Counted from the first letter of the stretch, positions 8,438 through 17,833 are shown. The stretch is DNA of 64,000 bases from Thermincola ferriacetica (GCF_001263415.1 NZ_LGTE01000001.1:186001-250000); one strand, 5' to 3'. Notes: generated from the letters alone by a model not told the origin. Numbers and translations: made by a program.

Positions 8438-9295
8438 TTGTCAAAATATAAGACTGTAACAGTTATATCCTTTATGGTATTGATGGTAATGGCGATTATG
8501 GTAATCGGAGCCCCTTTATTTACCGCCAAGGATCCTACCGCGGTTGAACTGACAAAAACATTGAAACCGCCCGGACAGGGCAACTGGCTGGGGACCGATG
8601 AAATGGGCCGGGATATCTGGACCCGCCTGTTATACGGGGGGAGGGTGTCCCTGCTGGTGGGGGTGGCTTCTGTCGCTGTTTCCACTGTTCTCGGGGTTAC
8701 GTACGGCGCCGTAAGCGGTTATGTTGGAGAATGGATTGACCGGGTGTTAATGAGGATTATTGATGCCCTGTTATGTTTACCCAGCATGTTGATTATGCTG
8801 GTAATCCAGTCTATGACCAAGCCATCCCTGACAAATGTGGTACTGGTAATCGGTTTTACCACCTGGATGCAGATGTCGAGATTGGTCAGGACAGAAGTAT
8901 TGTCCCTGAAAGAAAGGGAATTTGTCCTGGCTGCCAAAGCCGCCGGTACCCCGGTTTGGAAAATTATCCTCCGCCACTTGGTACCCCATTGTTCGCCAAC
9001 CATTATAGTTATGGCCACAGTGGGAGTGGGACATGCTATTCTTTCCGAAGCATCGCTCAGTTTCCTGGGCCTTGGTATCCCGCCCCATCAGCCTTCCTGG
9101 GGGAATATGCTTATCGGGGGGCAAAACCAGATCCTGGCCGGGGCCTGGTGGATTCCGGTTTTTCCAGGAGCGATGATAATATGCACGGTACTGGCTATCA
9201 CCTTTGCCAGTGACGGGCTGCAGCACATGCTGTTGCCGATGAATGTAAAGGAAGGTGTCAATAAATGGCCAAAAATGTTAAAGAAGGCGGCTTGA
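8438..9295 (+). CDS. ABC transporter permease, DppC/NikC type
   Basis: A 285-residue permease with the DppC family features: an N-terminal hydrophobic segment (residues 6-28), the GTDEMGRDIWTRLLYGGR motif near residue 50, and an EAA loop (VLAAKAAGTPVWKIILRHLVP) near residue 165. It starts at TTG 8438, seven bases after the previous stop, with AGGTGATG upstream. It forms the second half of the transmembrane channel. The final 31 bases overlap the following ATPase gene. Confidence 0.88.
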   Translation: MSKYKTVTVISFMVLMVMAIMVIGAPLFTAKDPTAVELTKTLKPPGQGNWLGTDEMGRDIWTRLLYGGRVSLLVGVASVAVSTVLGVTYGAVSGYVGEWIDRVLMRIIDALLCLPSMLIMLVIQSMTKPSLTNVVLVIGFTTWMQMSRLVRTEVLSLKEREFVLAAKAAGTPVWKIILRHLVPHCSPTIIVMATVGVGHAILSEASLSFLGLGIPPHQPSWGNMLIGGQNQILAGAWWIPVFPGAMIICTVLAITFASDGLQHMLLPMNVKEGVNKWPKMLKKAA

Positions 9296-10299
9296 TAAAG
9301 GAAAGTCAAAATATCACGCCGATTTTAGAGGTAAATGGCCTGAGCACAAGTTTTTTAACGGCGATCGGAGAAATAAAAGCTGTCAGAGATGTTAGTTTTT
9401 CTCTCTATAAGGGAGAGGTTTTGGCTGTTGTCGGTGAAAGCGGCTGCGGCAAGAGCGTTACGGCCAGGTCTGTTTTACGGTTAATCGAACCCCCGGGATA
9501 CATCAAAAGCGGGCAGGTTTTATTGAACGGGGTGAATTTGCTTAACCTGTCGGAAAATGAAATGCGCAGGATAAGGGGCGCTGAAATCAGCATGGTTTTT
9601 CAAGACCCTATGACTTCCTTTGACCCGGTATATACTGTAGGACAGCAGTTTACCGAAGCGCTGCTGGCACATAAGAGAATTTCCCGTTATGAAGCAAAAC
9701 AGAAGGCTTTGCATATGTTATCCGCGGTAAGTCTGCGTGAGCCGGAACGGGTGTTTAAGTCATACCCCTTCCAGTTAAGTGGTGGCATGCGTCAACGGGT
9801 GATGATTGCCATTGCCTTGGCCATGGATCCCCAGGTTCTTATCGCCGATGAACCGACAACAGCGCTGGATGTTACAGTACAGTCCGGTATTTTGACTGAA
9901 TTGCGGCGGTTAAACAAAGAAACCGGGTGTGCCATTATATTGATTACCCATGACCTAGGGGTTGTTGCCGAGTTGGCTGACCGGGTAGCGGTCATGTATG
10001 CCGGCCGGATTGTGGAGACTGGCAGTGTATATGACATTTTTGACCATGCCCAACACCCGTATACCAGGGCTTTACTGGCTTCAATCAACCCAGCGAAGGA
10101 GGACGGCTGGCTCATAACAATTCCCAGCCAGCCGCCCGACATGGCCGGTTTACCGCCGGGCTGTTCTTTTGCCGGGCGCTGCCCGGAAGCATCCGGCCTG
10201 TGTGTGCATAGTGAACCTAAACTATATCCGGAGACTTCGGAACACAGGGTTTCCTGTTGGCATACGCAAAGTGAAGAGAGGAAGATAGCCGGTGCTTGA
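9265..10299 (+). CDS. ABC transporter ATP-binding protein, DppD/NikD type
   Basis: A 344-residue ATPase that powers the preceding permeases. Walker A is GESGCGKS (near residue 53), the ABC signature is LSGGMRQR (near 172) and Walker B is LIADEP (near 192). The C-terminal oligopeptide/nickel-type extension contains [17 protein letters not shown], whose clustered cysteines bind an Fe-S or zinc centre in family members. The ATG at 9265 overlaps the previous gene by 31 bases; a TTG at 9292 is an alternative start. Confidence 0.9.
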   Translation: MAKNVKEGGLIKESQNITPILEVNGLSTSFLTAIGEIKAVRDVSFSLYKGEVLAVVGESGCGKSVTARSVLRLIEPPGYIKSGQVLLNGVNLLNLSENEMRRIRGAEISMVFQDPMTSFDPVYTVGQQFTEALLAHKRISRYEAKQKALHMLSAVSLREPERVFKSYPFQLSGGMRQRVMIAIALAMDPQVLIADEPTTALDVTVQSGILTELRRLNKETGCAIILITHDLGVVAELADRVAVMYAGRIVETGSVYDIFDHAQHPYTRALLASINPAKEDGWLITIPSQPPDMAGLPPGCSFAGRCPEASGLCVHSEPKLYPETSEHRVSCWHTQSEERKIAGA

Positions 10300-11293
10300 A
10301 TTACGTGACGTATACAAATACTATTCAGTGGGCAGAGGCTGGGTTTTTGGGCGGGAAAAGGTCAAAGCCGTGGACGGGGTTTCCCTCGCTGTAGCAAGTG
10401 GTGAAACACTGGGACTGGTGGGAGAAAGCGGCTGCGGCAAAAGTACCCTGGGTAGGGTGGCGCTATTGCTGGAACGGCCGGATTCAGGCCGGGTTTTCTT
10501 CGACGGCAGGGAACTGACCCGGTTATCTGGCAGGCAACTGCGCATGCACAGAAAAAATATGCAAATAGTATTGCAGGATTCTTTGTCATCATTTAATACC
10601 AGGTTTACCGTGGAAGAGATAGTCAGCGAACCTTTGCTTAATTATGAAAAATTAAACAAAGAAACTGCTCGGGAGAGAGTAAAAGAAGTTTTGCGAGCTG
10701 TCGAACTGGATGAAACTTTCCTGGACCGTTACCCCGGTGAATTAAGCGGCGGACAGCGGCAGCGGGTCGGCATCGCCAGGGCGCTGGTCCTAAATCCGCG
10801 CCTGATTATACTTGATGAGCCATTATCTTCTCTGGACGTGTCAGTACAGGCGCAAATTCTGAACCTGCTGAAGAAGCTGAAACTTAGTTATGGGCTGGCG
10901 TATCTTTTTATTTCTCATGACTTGAGGGCGGTGGAGTTTTTATCAGACCGGATAGCGGTAATGTACAGGGGCCGGGTGGTTGAGATTCTGCCCAAAAGAA
11001 GCATCAATATGCCAGTGCATCCGTATTCAAGGTTGTTGCTATCATCCGTTCCTGTTAAACATCCCCGTTTTAGAACCAACCAAAACATTTATGAGACGAA
11101 CAAAGGTGAAGATGAAAACTCCCGGTTTCCGACTGACTGGCAGGATCCGGGTTGCACTTTCAGGTTTCGTTGTCCGCATGTTATTGAAAAGTGCAGTGAT
11201 GAAAAACCTGAGTTGTTGCATATTAACGGGGAACAACAAGTTGCTTGTTTTAATATTTCCGTGGGAAGGAGGGTGGGCAATGGAGCTGACTGA
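10292..11293 (+). CDS. ABC transporter ATP-binding protein, DppF/NikE type
   Basis: The second ATPase (333 residues) has Walker A GESGCGKS, signature LSGGQRQR, Walker B LIILDEP and an [13 protein letters not shown] helix typical of DppF/OppF. The C-terminal part keeps the cysteine-containing [12 protein letters not shown] motif. It begins 8 bases inside the previous gene and ends 14 bases inside the methyltransferase gene, showing tight translational coupling of all members of this operon. Confidence 0.9.
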   Translation: MLELRDVYKYYSVGRGWVFGREKVKAVDGVSLAVASGETLGLVGESGCGKSTLGRVALLLERPDSGRVFFDGRELTRLSGRQLRMHRKNMQIVLQDSLSSFNTRFTVEEIVSEPLLNYEKLNKETARERVKEVLRAVELDETFLDRYPGELSGGQRQRVGIARALVLNPRLIILDEPLSSLDVSVQAQILNLLKKLKLSYGLAYLFISHDLRAVEFLSDRIAVMYRGRVVEILPKRSINMPVHPYSRLLLSSVPVKHPRFRTNQNIYETNKGEDENSRFPTDWQDPGCTFRFRCPHVIEKCSDEKPELLHINGEQQVACFNISVGRRVGNGAD

Positions 11294-12038
11294 GGCCAAG
11301 CGTTACATTGCCGAACAGTGGAATCACTGGTCCGTTTCTTATGATGAACAGTATGCCCATGGGGTAAAGAGCCATGCTGAAGTTGAGGCGTGGAAAAAGG
11401 TGCTGGCCACGGCGATAGGCACCACGCCGTGCCGGATTCTCGATGTGGGAACAGGCACCGGGTTTCTGGCCTTGCTTTTGGCCGAAATGGGGCATAACTG
11501 CACCGGTCTGGATATTTCGGCTAAAATGCTCGAACAGGCGAAAAAGAAAGGGTCAAACTTGAAAAACCGGCCGGTATTTGATTTCGGTGATGCCGAGGCG
11601 CTGCCTTTGCCTGATAACTGTATGGATGTAGTGGCAAATCGGCATTTACTGTGGACTTTGCCCGACCCCCAAAAAGCGCTTACAGAATGGTTAAGGGTGC
11701 TCAAACCTGGCGGTAAGCTGGTTGTCATTAACGGGGTATGGGGAAGTATAGGGCTGCCGGCAAAGGCAAGGAGACTGATAGGCAATATCATGATTATGCT
11801 TGCTGAGCGTCGTAACCCGTGGAAGGATGGTTATTCCAACGAAATAAAAGAGCAGTTGCCACTTTACGGCGATGTGCCGCCGGAAGAAATTATCAGGCTA
11901 ATGCGGGAAGCAGGTGTCGAAGATGTGCAAATAGTTGATATGAGCAACGTTGAAAGGGCAGAAAATGCGGCTATGCCGCAGAGGTACAGAATAGCATATA
12001 GCCATAAGCGTTATTTGATAGTGGGCAAGAAAAAATAA
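11280..12038 (+). CDS. Class I SAM-dependent methyltransferase (UbiE/Methyltransf_11-like)
   Basis: The 252-residue protein has SAM-binding motif I ILDVGTGTGFLALLLAEMG (about residues 43-62), the acidic residue of motif II in GLDISAKMLEQAKKKG, and the post-motif LRVLKPGGKLVVING near residue 140. ATG 11280 follows GAAGGAGGG; the open frame extends upstream within the ATPase gene, but those starts lack ribosome sites. Its stop-to-start overlap with the ABC ATPase shows that it belongs to the transport operon. The substrate is unknown. A methyltransferase also accompanies the second ABC/FmdE operon, which suggests methylation of the transported ligand or a cofactor derived from it. Confidence 0.85.
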   Translation: MELTEAKRYIAEQWNHWSVSYDEQYAHGVKSHAEVEAWKKVLATAIGTTPCRILDVGTGTGFLALLLAEMGHNCTGLDISAKMLEQAKKKGSNLKNRPVFDFGDAEALPLPDNCMDVVANRHLLWTLPDPQKALTEWLRVLKPGGKLVVINGVWGSIGLPAKARRLIGNIMIMLAERRNPWKDGYSNEIKEQLPLYGDVPPEEIIRLMREAGVEDVQIVDMSNVERAENAAMPQRYRIAYSHKRYLIVGKKK

Positions 12039-12181
12039 CCGAAACAATGGGACTATGGAGGAGGCGAAGGGGATTTCCGGCCTATTCGCCTATGACCTGG
12101 AGGAATTAGTGAAGGTTAACAATTGGCCATTTAAGACAATTTTGAATATAGAAGAAAACAAAAATTAGATTGATAAAGATT

Positions 12182-12241
12182 AGGACCATGAAGGTTTTAG
12201 TTCGGCTCACAGAAGTTGGGTTTGCCTGCAAGGTCCTTTTT
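12182..12241 (+). promoter_or_regulatory. CCATGAA-containing hairpin, copy 3 (upstream of fmdE-like gene)
   Basis: The sequence AGGACCATGAAGGTTTTAG carries the same CCATGAAGGTT core (12186-12196) as the other leaders, but here the stem is AGGACC (12182-12187) with GGTCCT (12232-12237), followed by TTTTT. It is therefore a variant in which the terminator pairing has shifted. It lies 22 bases before the ribosome site of the FmdE gene. The preceding part of this 225-base gap (12039-12181) shows no other feature. Confidence 0.5.
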
Positions 12242-12263
12242 GTAAAGACGGGAGGTGATTAAA

Positions 12264-12815
12264 ATGTGTAATGCGGATTCCCTGACCATCGGCACTGTGC
12301 TGGTATCCCATGAACTTATGTGCTTGGTGCAGTATCACGGTCATCTCTGCCCGGAATTGGCTATCGGCTACCGGGTCAGTAAAATTGCCATGGCAGAACT
12401 GGGCATTACCAGGGAAAACTCGCTGAATTTTATTGCCGGGGCGGCTAATTCTACCAGCGCCGTTGACGCTATCCAGTACATGACCGGCTGTACCATTGGT
12501 AAACAGAGTTTTTTTATTGAAGATACTGGAAAACACGTATATTTCTTTGCCGGGAAACCACTGCATCCGGTGGACGGCAGGGGTTTAATAATCAAAATGA
12601 AGACTCCCGTTTATAACCCCCAGTTGCTAAACTATGAAATGACCAAAGATGTGGAAGCGCAATTGCAGGACCCGGCTAAACTACTACAGTACAGAGCGGC
12701 CATTGACGTGGCGATAAGAAAGATTCTAAATTGGCCTGATAAAAGGCTTTTTGATGTTTTTTATGCTAACTTAAACGGGGGAATATTGAAGCCGACGAAA
12801 AAATGGTATAATTAA
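12264..12815 (+). CDS. FmdE family protein (no zinc ribbon)
   Basis: The protein (183 residues) contains the FmdE hallmark YHGHLCPELAIGYRVSKIAM near residue 22: a His-x-His-x-x-Cys metal site followed by a helix. The second part, SAVDAIQYMTGCTIGK, is also conserved in the family, but the usual acidic/cysteine pair seen in the copy at 13731 (ENDACGVDAI) is replaced by NSTSAVDAI, so a metal-ligand cysteine is missing. ATG 12264 is preferred over GTG 12255 because GGAGGTG overlaps the latter. FmdE proteins were named after a formylmethanofuran dehydrogenase subunit, but most are of unknown function and bind metals. It is adjacent to the ABC/methyltransferase operon. Confidence 0.85.
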   Translation: MCNADSLTIGTVLVSHELMCLVQYHGHLCPELAIGYRVSKIAMAELGITRENSLNFIAGAANSTSAVDAIQYMTGCTIGKQSFFIEDTGKHVYFFAGKPLHPVDGRGLIIKMKTPVYNPQLLNYEMTKDVEAQLQDPAKLLQYRAAIDVAIRKILNWPDKRLFDVFYANLNGGILKPTKKWYN

Positions 12816-13080
12816 TGTTATGGGCATCGATGGAGCCCCGCAGGTTATGTAAAAGTTGACGGCTTTGAAAAGAAATGGTTTAGAAAATTCTAAAAAATTT
12901 TTAATCAAGAAGGAATTTGTAGAATTAAATAGAATAGGTATAAAAGGAATAAGGTATCAAGAAGATACCGTGTGATATTTAAAGTGACCGGTTACGACAA
13001 GACAGGCTCAATAGTCAGGATTTCAGGCCATGAAGGTCTTGCCCGAAACAGCGGGCAGATTTTCATGGTTTTTGTTTTGA
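12816..13080 (+). promoter_or_regulatory. Leader with CCATGAA hairpin, copy 4 (upstream of second ABC operon)
   Basis: CCATGAA (13028-13034) pairs with TTCATGG (13062-13068) around GCCCG/CGGGC (13041-13056), then TTTTTGTTTT, giving a good intrinsic terminator. A possible promoter lies at 12917-12945 (TTGTAG within TGTAGAATTAAATA, then TATAAA), matching copy 1 in both sequence and distance. A GGTATC/GATACC hairpin (about 12950-12970) lies between. The terminator precedes the methyltransferase start by about 45 bases, so premature termination would shut off the whole 13.1-19.5 kb operon. Confidence 0.6.
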
Positions 13081-13117
13081 AGGGGGGAATGTTTAAGGTG
13101 GAAAGGAGCTGACTTTT

Positions 13118-13690
13118 ATGACAAAAGGAAAAGAGTATTTCGATAATATTGCGGTGTCCTGGGATGAAAAATTTAAGCCGGATGTGAATAAAATTGAGAA
13201 AATCCTAGATATAGCTAATATTCCTGATGGTTCTACTGTCCTCGATGTGGGAACAGGCACCGGAGTATTGGTTCCATTTCTGAATGTGGCTGGATGCCGG
13301 ATAGATGCCGTCGATATTTCTGAAAAAATGCTTGAGGTTGCCCGGGCCAAATTTCCCGGTATGGCTAACTTTATTGTTGCCGACATGCAAAGTGCGGACC
13401 TACAAAAGAAATATGATGTTGTGATATGCCATAATGTCTATCCACATTTTAGCGATAAAGAACTTACCCTGAGGAATATATTTAAACATTTATTGACCGG
13501 CGGCAGGCTTTTAATTGCCCATTCCGCCAGCAGGAAGGAAGTTAACAGCCGTCACCAAGCTAACCGGGAGGTAAAGGATGATGTTTTGCCTCCTGTAACA
13601 GAACTTGCCGGGTTGGCGGAAAGATCCGGATATAAAACCATTTATACCGAAGACGCAGAAGTTTATGTTTATATGGGAGGCAAGGAGTAA
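13118..13690 (+). CDS. Class I SAM-dependent methyltransferase, small
   Basis: A 190-residue methyltransferase with motif I VLDVGTGTGVLVPFL (about residues 40-54), motif II VDIS near 67 and the motif III-like VVICHNVYPHF near 102. It is about 60 residues shorter than the methyltransferase at 11280 and only distantly similar, so the two operons recruited different methyltransferases. The ATG has AAAGGAG upstream. It is the first gene of the second transport operon, directly followed by FmdE. The substrate is unknown. Confidence 0.85.
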   Translation: MTKGKEYFDNIAVSWDEKFKPDVNKIEKILDIANIPDGSTVLDVGTGTGVLVPFLNVAGCRIDAVDISEKMLEVARAKFPGMANFIVADMQSADLQKKYDVVICHNVYPHFSDKELTLRNIFKHLLTGGRLLIAHSASRKEVNSRHQANREVKDDVLPPVTELAGLAERSGYKTIYTEDAEVYVYMGGKE

Positions 13691-13730
13691 AAAACGTTTA
13701 GAAACCAATAGTTGAAAGGAGCGGGTTTAA

Positions 13731-14342
13731 ATGTGCAGAGAATTAACCCCATGGGAAAAGTGTGTGGAATTTCACGGGCATATCTGCCCCGGACTGGCGT
13801 TGGGTTTTAAGGCGGCGGTCATAGCTCTTAACGAACTTGGTGTTGCCAGGGCTGCCGATGAGGAATTGGTAACAATTGTGGAAAACGATGCCTGCGGCGT
13901 TGATGCTATCCAGGTTTTAACGGGCTGCACCATCGGCAAAGGGAACCTGATCTACCGGGATTATGGCAAACAGGTTTATACCTTTGGCAACAGGAAAACC
14001 GGCGAGGCGGTGCGGGTTTCTGTGAAACCCGATGTCATGGGACGCGACCCCGAGCACCGGAAATTGATGGACCTGGTCATGAAAGGCGAAGCAACTGATG
14101 AGGAATGTGACTGTTTTAAGGAAAAGCACCTGGAGAGGTCGCAAAAAATCCTGGAATTATCTGCTGAGGAGTTCTGCAAGGTGGAGAAGGTTAAACTCGA
14201 CTTTCCCAAGAAAGCGCGCATATTTGACACAATCATTTGTGCTGAGTGTGGTGAAGGAGCCATGGAACCCCGCGTGCGGGTCAAAGACGGCAAGATGGTA
14301 TGCCTGGAATGTGCGGGAGAAGAATACAGCAGAGGTTGGTAA
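13731..14342 (+). CDS. FmdE family protein with C-terminal zinc ribbon
   Basis: This 203-residue protein has the full FmdE site: CVEFHGHICPGLALGFKAA near residue 11 and VENDACGVDAIQVLTGC near 47. At the C terminus CAEC and CLEC, separated by about 18 residues, form a zinc ribbon (residues 167-193), as in the longer FmdE proteins of bacteria and archaea. It starts at ATG 13731 behind AAGGAGCGGG and is followed after 14 bases by the SBP gene. Metal sensing, metal delivery or an enzymatic role are all possible; I infer involvement with the transported ligand from the repeated gene context. Confidence 0.88.
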   Translation: MCRELTPWEKCVEFHGHICPGLALGFKAAVIALNELGVARAADEELVTIVENDACGVDAIQVLTGCTIGKGNLIYRDYGKQVYTFGNRKTGEAVRVSVKPDVMGRDPEHRKLMDLVMKGEATDEECDCFKEKHLERSQKILELSAEEFCKVEKVKLDFPKKARIFDTIICAECGEGAMEPRVRVKDGKMVCLECAGEEYSRGW

Positions 14343-14356
14343 AGGAGGTTTATCAG

Positions 14357-15979
14357 TTGTCAGCATGCGGATTATTTGTAAGGAAAAAATTATTTTTGCC
14401 GGTTTTGTTTGTTCTGATAACCGGTCTTATCTTTACCGGTTGCGGCAAAACAGCATCAACTGAAAAAGCGCAGACGGAAGGCATGCAAAGTGTCAGTTCA
14501 CAGGACAAAATACCTGTTTACACTGTAGCTGACCCTACCGGAGACTGGGGCTATCCCACGCCTTACAGCCATTACCAGCGGGGTCCTGGGTATGTCAGGA
14601 TGAGTTTTATCTTTGATACCCTTGTATGGAAAGACGAGAAGGGTTATATACCGGCCCTGGCTAAAAAATGGGAATATATCGAAGGAGAAAATGCCTATTA
14701 CTTTGAGCTCAATGAAAAGGCGAAGTGGCATGACGGACAGAAATTCACCGCCAGGGATGTTGCTTTCACCTTTGATTATACCAGGGAACACCCTTATAAC
14801 TGGGTTGACACTACCAAGATAGCCAGGGTTGAAATCATTGACGACTACAAGGTGAAGGTGTACCTCAAAGAAAAATATGCTCCTTTTTTAAATAATGTGG
14901 CCGGAACGCTGCCTATATTGCCGGAGCATATCTGGAAACAGGTCGAAAAACCTGAAGAGTTTCAGGGACCCGAGGCGGTAATAGGTACCGGACCTTTTAA
15001 ACTGGCGGATTACAACAAAGAACAGGGGACTTACCTGTACGAGGCCAACCGTGACTATTATTTGGGCAGTCCGCGAGTGGAAAAACTTAAATTTGTTAAA
15101 GTCAGTAATGAAATGGCGGCGGCCGCTTTGGAGCGGGGGGAGGTTAATTTTGCTCAGATTCCGCCTGACCTGAAAGATGAGGTTGTCAGCAAAGGATTTT
15201 CGGTAATAAAAATAAAATATGACTGGGCCCTGAAACTGTTATTCAACCACCGAAAGGAACCTTTTTCGGCCAGGGAATTCCGGCAGGCCTTGGCTTATGC
15301 CATTGACCGTGAACAACTAGTAAAAACAACCAAGAGAGGGTATGCCCTGGCGGGTAAACCGGGACTCCTTTCCCCTGATTCGGAATGGTACAACCCCAAT
15401 GTAAACAAATACGATTATAACCCGGAAAAAGTGAAGGAGCTTTTAAGTGGGCTTGGATATGAACTGAAAAACGGCTATTTCGTCAAAAACGGGCAGGAGT
15501 TGACCGTTGAGCTGCTGATCAGCCCCGACTACGAAAGAGACGGGCAGTTTATCAAACAGCAGTTGGAAAAAGTGGGAATCAAGGTTAATCTGAAAAGTCT
15601 GGAAGCCAAAACTCTTGACTCCATGGTGCAGGACTGGAAATTCGATATGGCCCTGTCCGGGCACGGAGGACTGAGGGGCGACGCCGAGATTTTAAACAAG
15701 GTGACCATAGGCAAAGGGGTTACCAGTATAAGATATACCGGCAGCAAGATTTTAACCGGTCTGCTGAAGGAACAGGTGGCGACGATGAATCCCGACCAAC
15801 GCAAGGCAAAAGTGGAAAAAATCCAGGAGCTTTATGCGGAGGAAATGCCTGGTCTAACCCTGTATTATCCGGACTGGTATTATGGCCACGACGGAAAAAT
15901 CAGGCTGTTTAACACAAAGAAAGGAATCGGTTTTGGAGTGCCCCTGCCGTTAAATAAATGGGCTTTTGTGCGCCGGTAG
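14357..15979 (+). CDS. ABC transporter substrate-binding lipoprotein, family 5 (third copy)
   Basis: The 540-residue protein begins at TTG 14357, 7 bases after AAAGGAGG; longer versions of the frame read back into the FmdE gene without a ribosome site. The signal peptide ends in lipobox FTGC (Cys29). The SBP_bac_5 signature EKAKWHDGQKFTARDVAFTF is near residue 120. It is clearly more divergent from the pair at 4.2-7.5 kb than those two are from one another. It should present ligand to the permeases at 16026 and 16988. Confidence 0.88.
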   Translation: MSACGLFVRKKLFLPVLFVLITGLIFTGCGKTASTEKAQTEGMQSVSSQDKIPVYTVADPTGDWGYPTPYSHYQRGPGYVRMSFIFDTLVWKDEKGYIPALAKKWEYIEGENAYYFELNEKAKWHDGQKFTARDVAFTFDYTREHPYNWVDTTKIARVEIIDDYKVKVYLKEKYAPFLNNVAGTLPILPEHIWKQVEKPEEFQGPEAVIGTGPFKLADYNKEQGTYLYEANRDYYLGSPRVEKLKFVKVSNEMAAAALERGEVNFAQIPPDLKDEVVSKGFSVIKIKYDWALKLLFNHRKEPFSAREFRQALAYAIDREQLVKTTKRGYALAGKPGLLSPDSEWYNPNVNKYDYNPEKVKELLSGLGYELKNGYFVKNGQELTVELLISPDYERDGQFIKQQLEKVGIKVNLKSLEAKTLDSMVQDWKFDMALSGHGGLRGDAEILNKVTIGKGVTSIRYTGSKILTGLLKEQVATMNPDQRKAKVEKIQELYAEEMPGLTLYYPDWYYGHDGKIRLFNTKKGIGFGVPLPLNKWAFVRR

Positions 15980-16025
15980 CGGCCGGGTGCAGGTAACGGT
16001 CGGACAGTAAAACCCGGAGGGGAAA

Positions 16026-17030
16026 ATGTTTAAGTTAAAAGATGTGGTCAACTATTTGGTTGCTTTTTTCATCATTCTGTCGTTAAATTTCCTTCTTCCC
16101 CGGTTGATGCCGGGAGACCCTTTAACAGCTATTTACGGAGAGGAGGCCATGATTCAGATGACCCCGGAGTTGAAGGCGCGGCTGGTCGAGCGGTTTTCCC
16201 TCGACCGGCCCCTCGCGGGGCAATTTGGAGCATATTTGTTGTCGCTGTTGAAAGGAGACTTAGGCTATTCCTATTTTTATAATGCTCCGGTAACCAAAGT
16301 TATATTGGGAGCCCTTCCCTGGACTTTCCTTTTGGTAGGAACAGCAATAAGCATTTCGACAATTATCGGTACCCTGTTGGGGATAGAATCGGGCTGGCGG
16401 CGCGGCCAAAAGATTGACCGGGCCTTGCTTGCCGGAACCATGTTTTTGGACGGTTTACCCGATTTTTTTCTCGGGATGGTTTTTTTGATTCTGTTCGGGG
16501 TGGTTTGGGAAGTTTTCCCCCTTAATGGGGCCATGACTCCCTATGCCGGTTATGAGGGGATAACTCTTGTAGTTGATGTATTAAAACACCTTGTATTGCC
16601 TGCCCTTTCACTGACTCTGGTAAACCTGACCGGTTCTTATCTCCTGGCCAGAAACAGTATGGTAACCACCCTTGGTGAGGCTTTTATCCTTACCGCCAGG
16701 GCCAAAGGCTTAAATGATCAGGTGGTAAGATACCGGCATGCCGGAAGAAATTCCCTGCTGCCGGTAATTACCCATACGGGTATGCAGGTCGGCAGGATGC
16801 TGACCGGGGCTCTGTTTATCGAAACGGTTTTTTCCTACCCTGGGCTGGGGCTCTTGATTCAAAAAGCCCTGCAGACCAGGGATTATCCCCTTTTGCAGGG
16901 AGTTTTCCTTGTGGTAACAGTTTTTGTTTTAACAGCCAATTTTTCTGTTGATATGTTATATAAAAATATTGACCCGAGGTTAAAATCATGCACATTAAAT
17001 ACTGGCAGGAGATTAAATCCAACAACCTAG
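16026..17030 (+). CDS. ABC transporter permease, DppB type (second system)
   Basis: A 334-residue permease with the DppB features LPRLMPGDPLTAIYG near residue 23, six predicted membrane segments, and the EAA loop ILTARAKGLNDQVVRYRHAG near residue 220. GGAGGGG lies 4-5 bases before the ATG. The last 43 bases overlap the next gene, an unusually long but in-family overlap for coupled permeases. Confidence 0.88.
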   Translation: MFKLKDVVNYLVAFFIILSLNFLLPRLMPGDPLTAIYGEEAMIQMTPELKARLVERFSLDRPLAGQFGAYLLSLLKGDLGYSYFYNAPVTKVILGALPWTFLLVGTAISISTIIGTLLGIESGWRRGQKIDRALLAGTMFLDGLPDFFLGMVFLILFGVVWEVFPLNGAMTPYAGYEGITLVVDVLKHLVLPALSLTLVNLTGSYLLARNSMVTTLGEAFILTARAKGLNDQVVRYRHAGRNSLLPVITHTGMQVGRMLTGALFIETVFSYPGLGLLIQKALQTRDYPLLQGVFLVVTVFVLTANFSVDMLYKNIDPRLKSCTLNTGRRLNPTT

Positions 17031-17833
17031 GCCGCCTTGGTCTGATTTTATTGACGCTGATAGTTGGCGCTGCTGTTTTTGCGCCTGTACTTGCTTCTTT
17101 TAATCCTACAGAACAGACAACGGCTTCTTTCCGGCCTCCTTCCAGGGAACACTGGCTGGGCACCAATGATGTCGGGCAGGACATTTTTGCGGGGCTGTTA
17201 TATGGCGCTCGAACTTCCCTGCTGGTAGCCGTTACCGTAGCTTTTTTCTCTACGGCCATAAGTAGTGTTGTCGGGGCGACGGCGGGGTTTCTGGGCGGGT
17301 TTTACGAAAAAGTGGCAATGCGGGTGGTAGATGCCCTGCTGGTAATTCCCCCAATGCTAGTGGTTATCATAATAGCCGCTTATATCCAGCCAAGCTTGTG
17401 GTGCCTGATACTGTTGCTATCATTGCTTACCTGGCCCGGCGGCGCCAGGATTATCAGGTCCCAGACCCTGGTTTTAAAAGAAAAAGCCCATGTCCGGGCT
17501 GCCCGAACTTTTGGAGCCGGGCCGTTGTATATATTAAGACGCCATATTATTCCTGACCTCGGCCCTATACTTGTGGCCAACCTGGTTCAGGGAGCGCGGC
17601 GGGCCGTTTTTATGGAGGCAGGACTTTCCTTTTTGGGCGTCACGGACCCAACGACCGTAAGTTGGGGGAAAATGCTGTATCATGCATTAAAATACGTTTA
17701 TCTTGATGTGTGGCAGTGGTGGCTTATACCGGTAGGGTTATCCCTGTCGGCGACTGTTATGGCTTTTACATTTATCGGTTATGCCCTGGAAGAGGCCATG
17801 GACCCGAGGTTGAGGAGGGGAAGGTATGCTTGA
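16988..17833 (+). CDS. ABC transporter permease, DppC type (second system)
   Basis: The 281-residue permease has an N-terminal membrane helix, the GTNDVGQDIFAGLLYGAR motif typical of DppC proteins near residue 57, and an EAA loop (VRAARTFGAGPLYILRRHI) near residue 168. It overlaps both neighbours (43 bases upstream, 8 bases downstream), and so is co-translated with them. Together with the preceding protein it would form the membrane channel. Confidence 0.88.
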   Translation: MHIKYWQEIKSNNLGRLGLILLTLIVGAAVFAPVLASFNPTEQTTASFRPPSREHWLGTNDVGQDIFAGLLYGARTSLLVAVTVAFFSTAISSVVGATAGFLGGFYEKVAMRVVDALLVIPPMLVVIIIAAYIQPSLWCLILLLSLLTWPGGARIIRSQTLVLKEKAHVRAARTFGAGPLYILRRHIIPDLGPILVANLVQGARRAVFMEAGLSFLGVTDPTTVSWGKMLYHALKYVYLDVWQWWLIPVGLSLSATVMAFTFIGYALEEAMDPRLRRGRYA

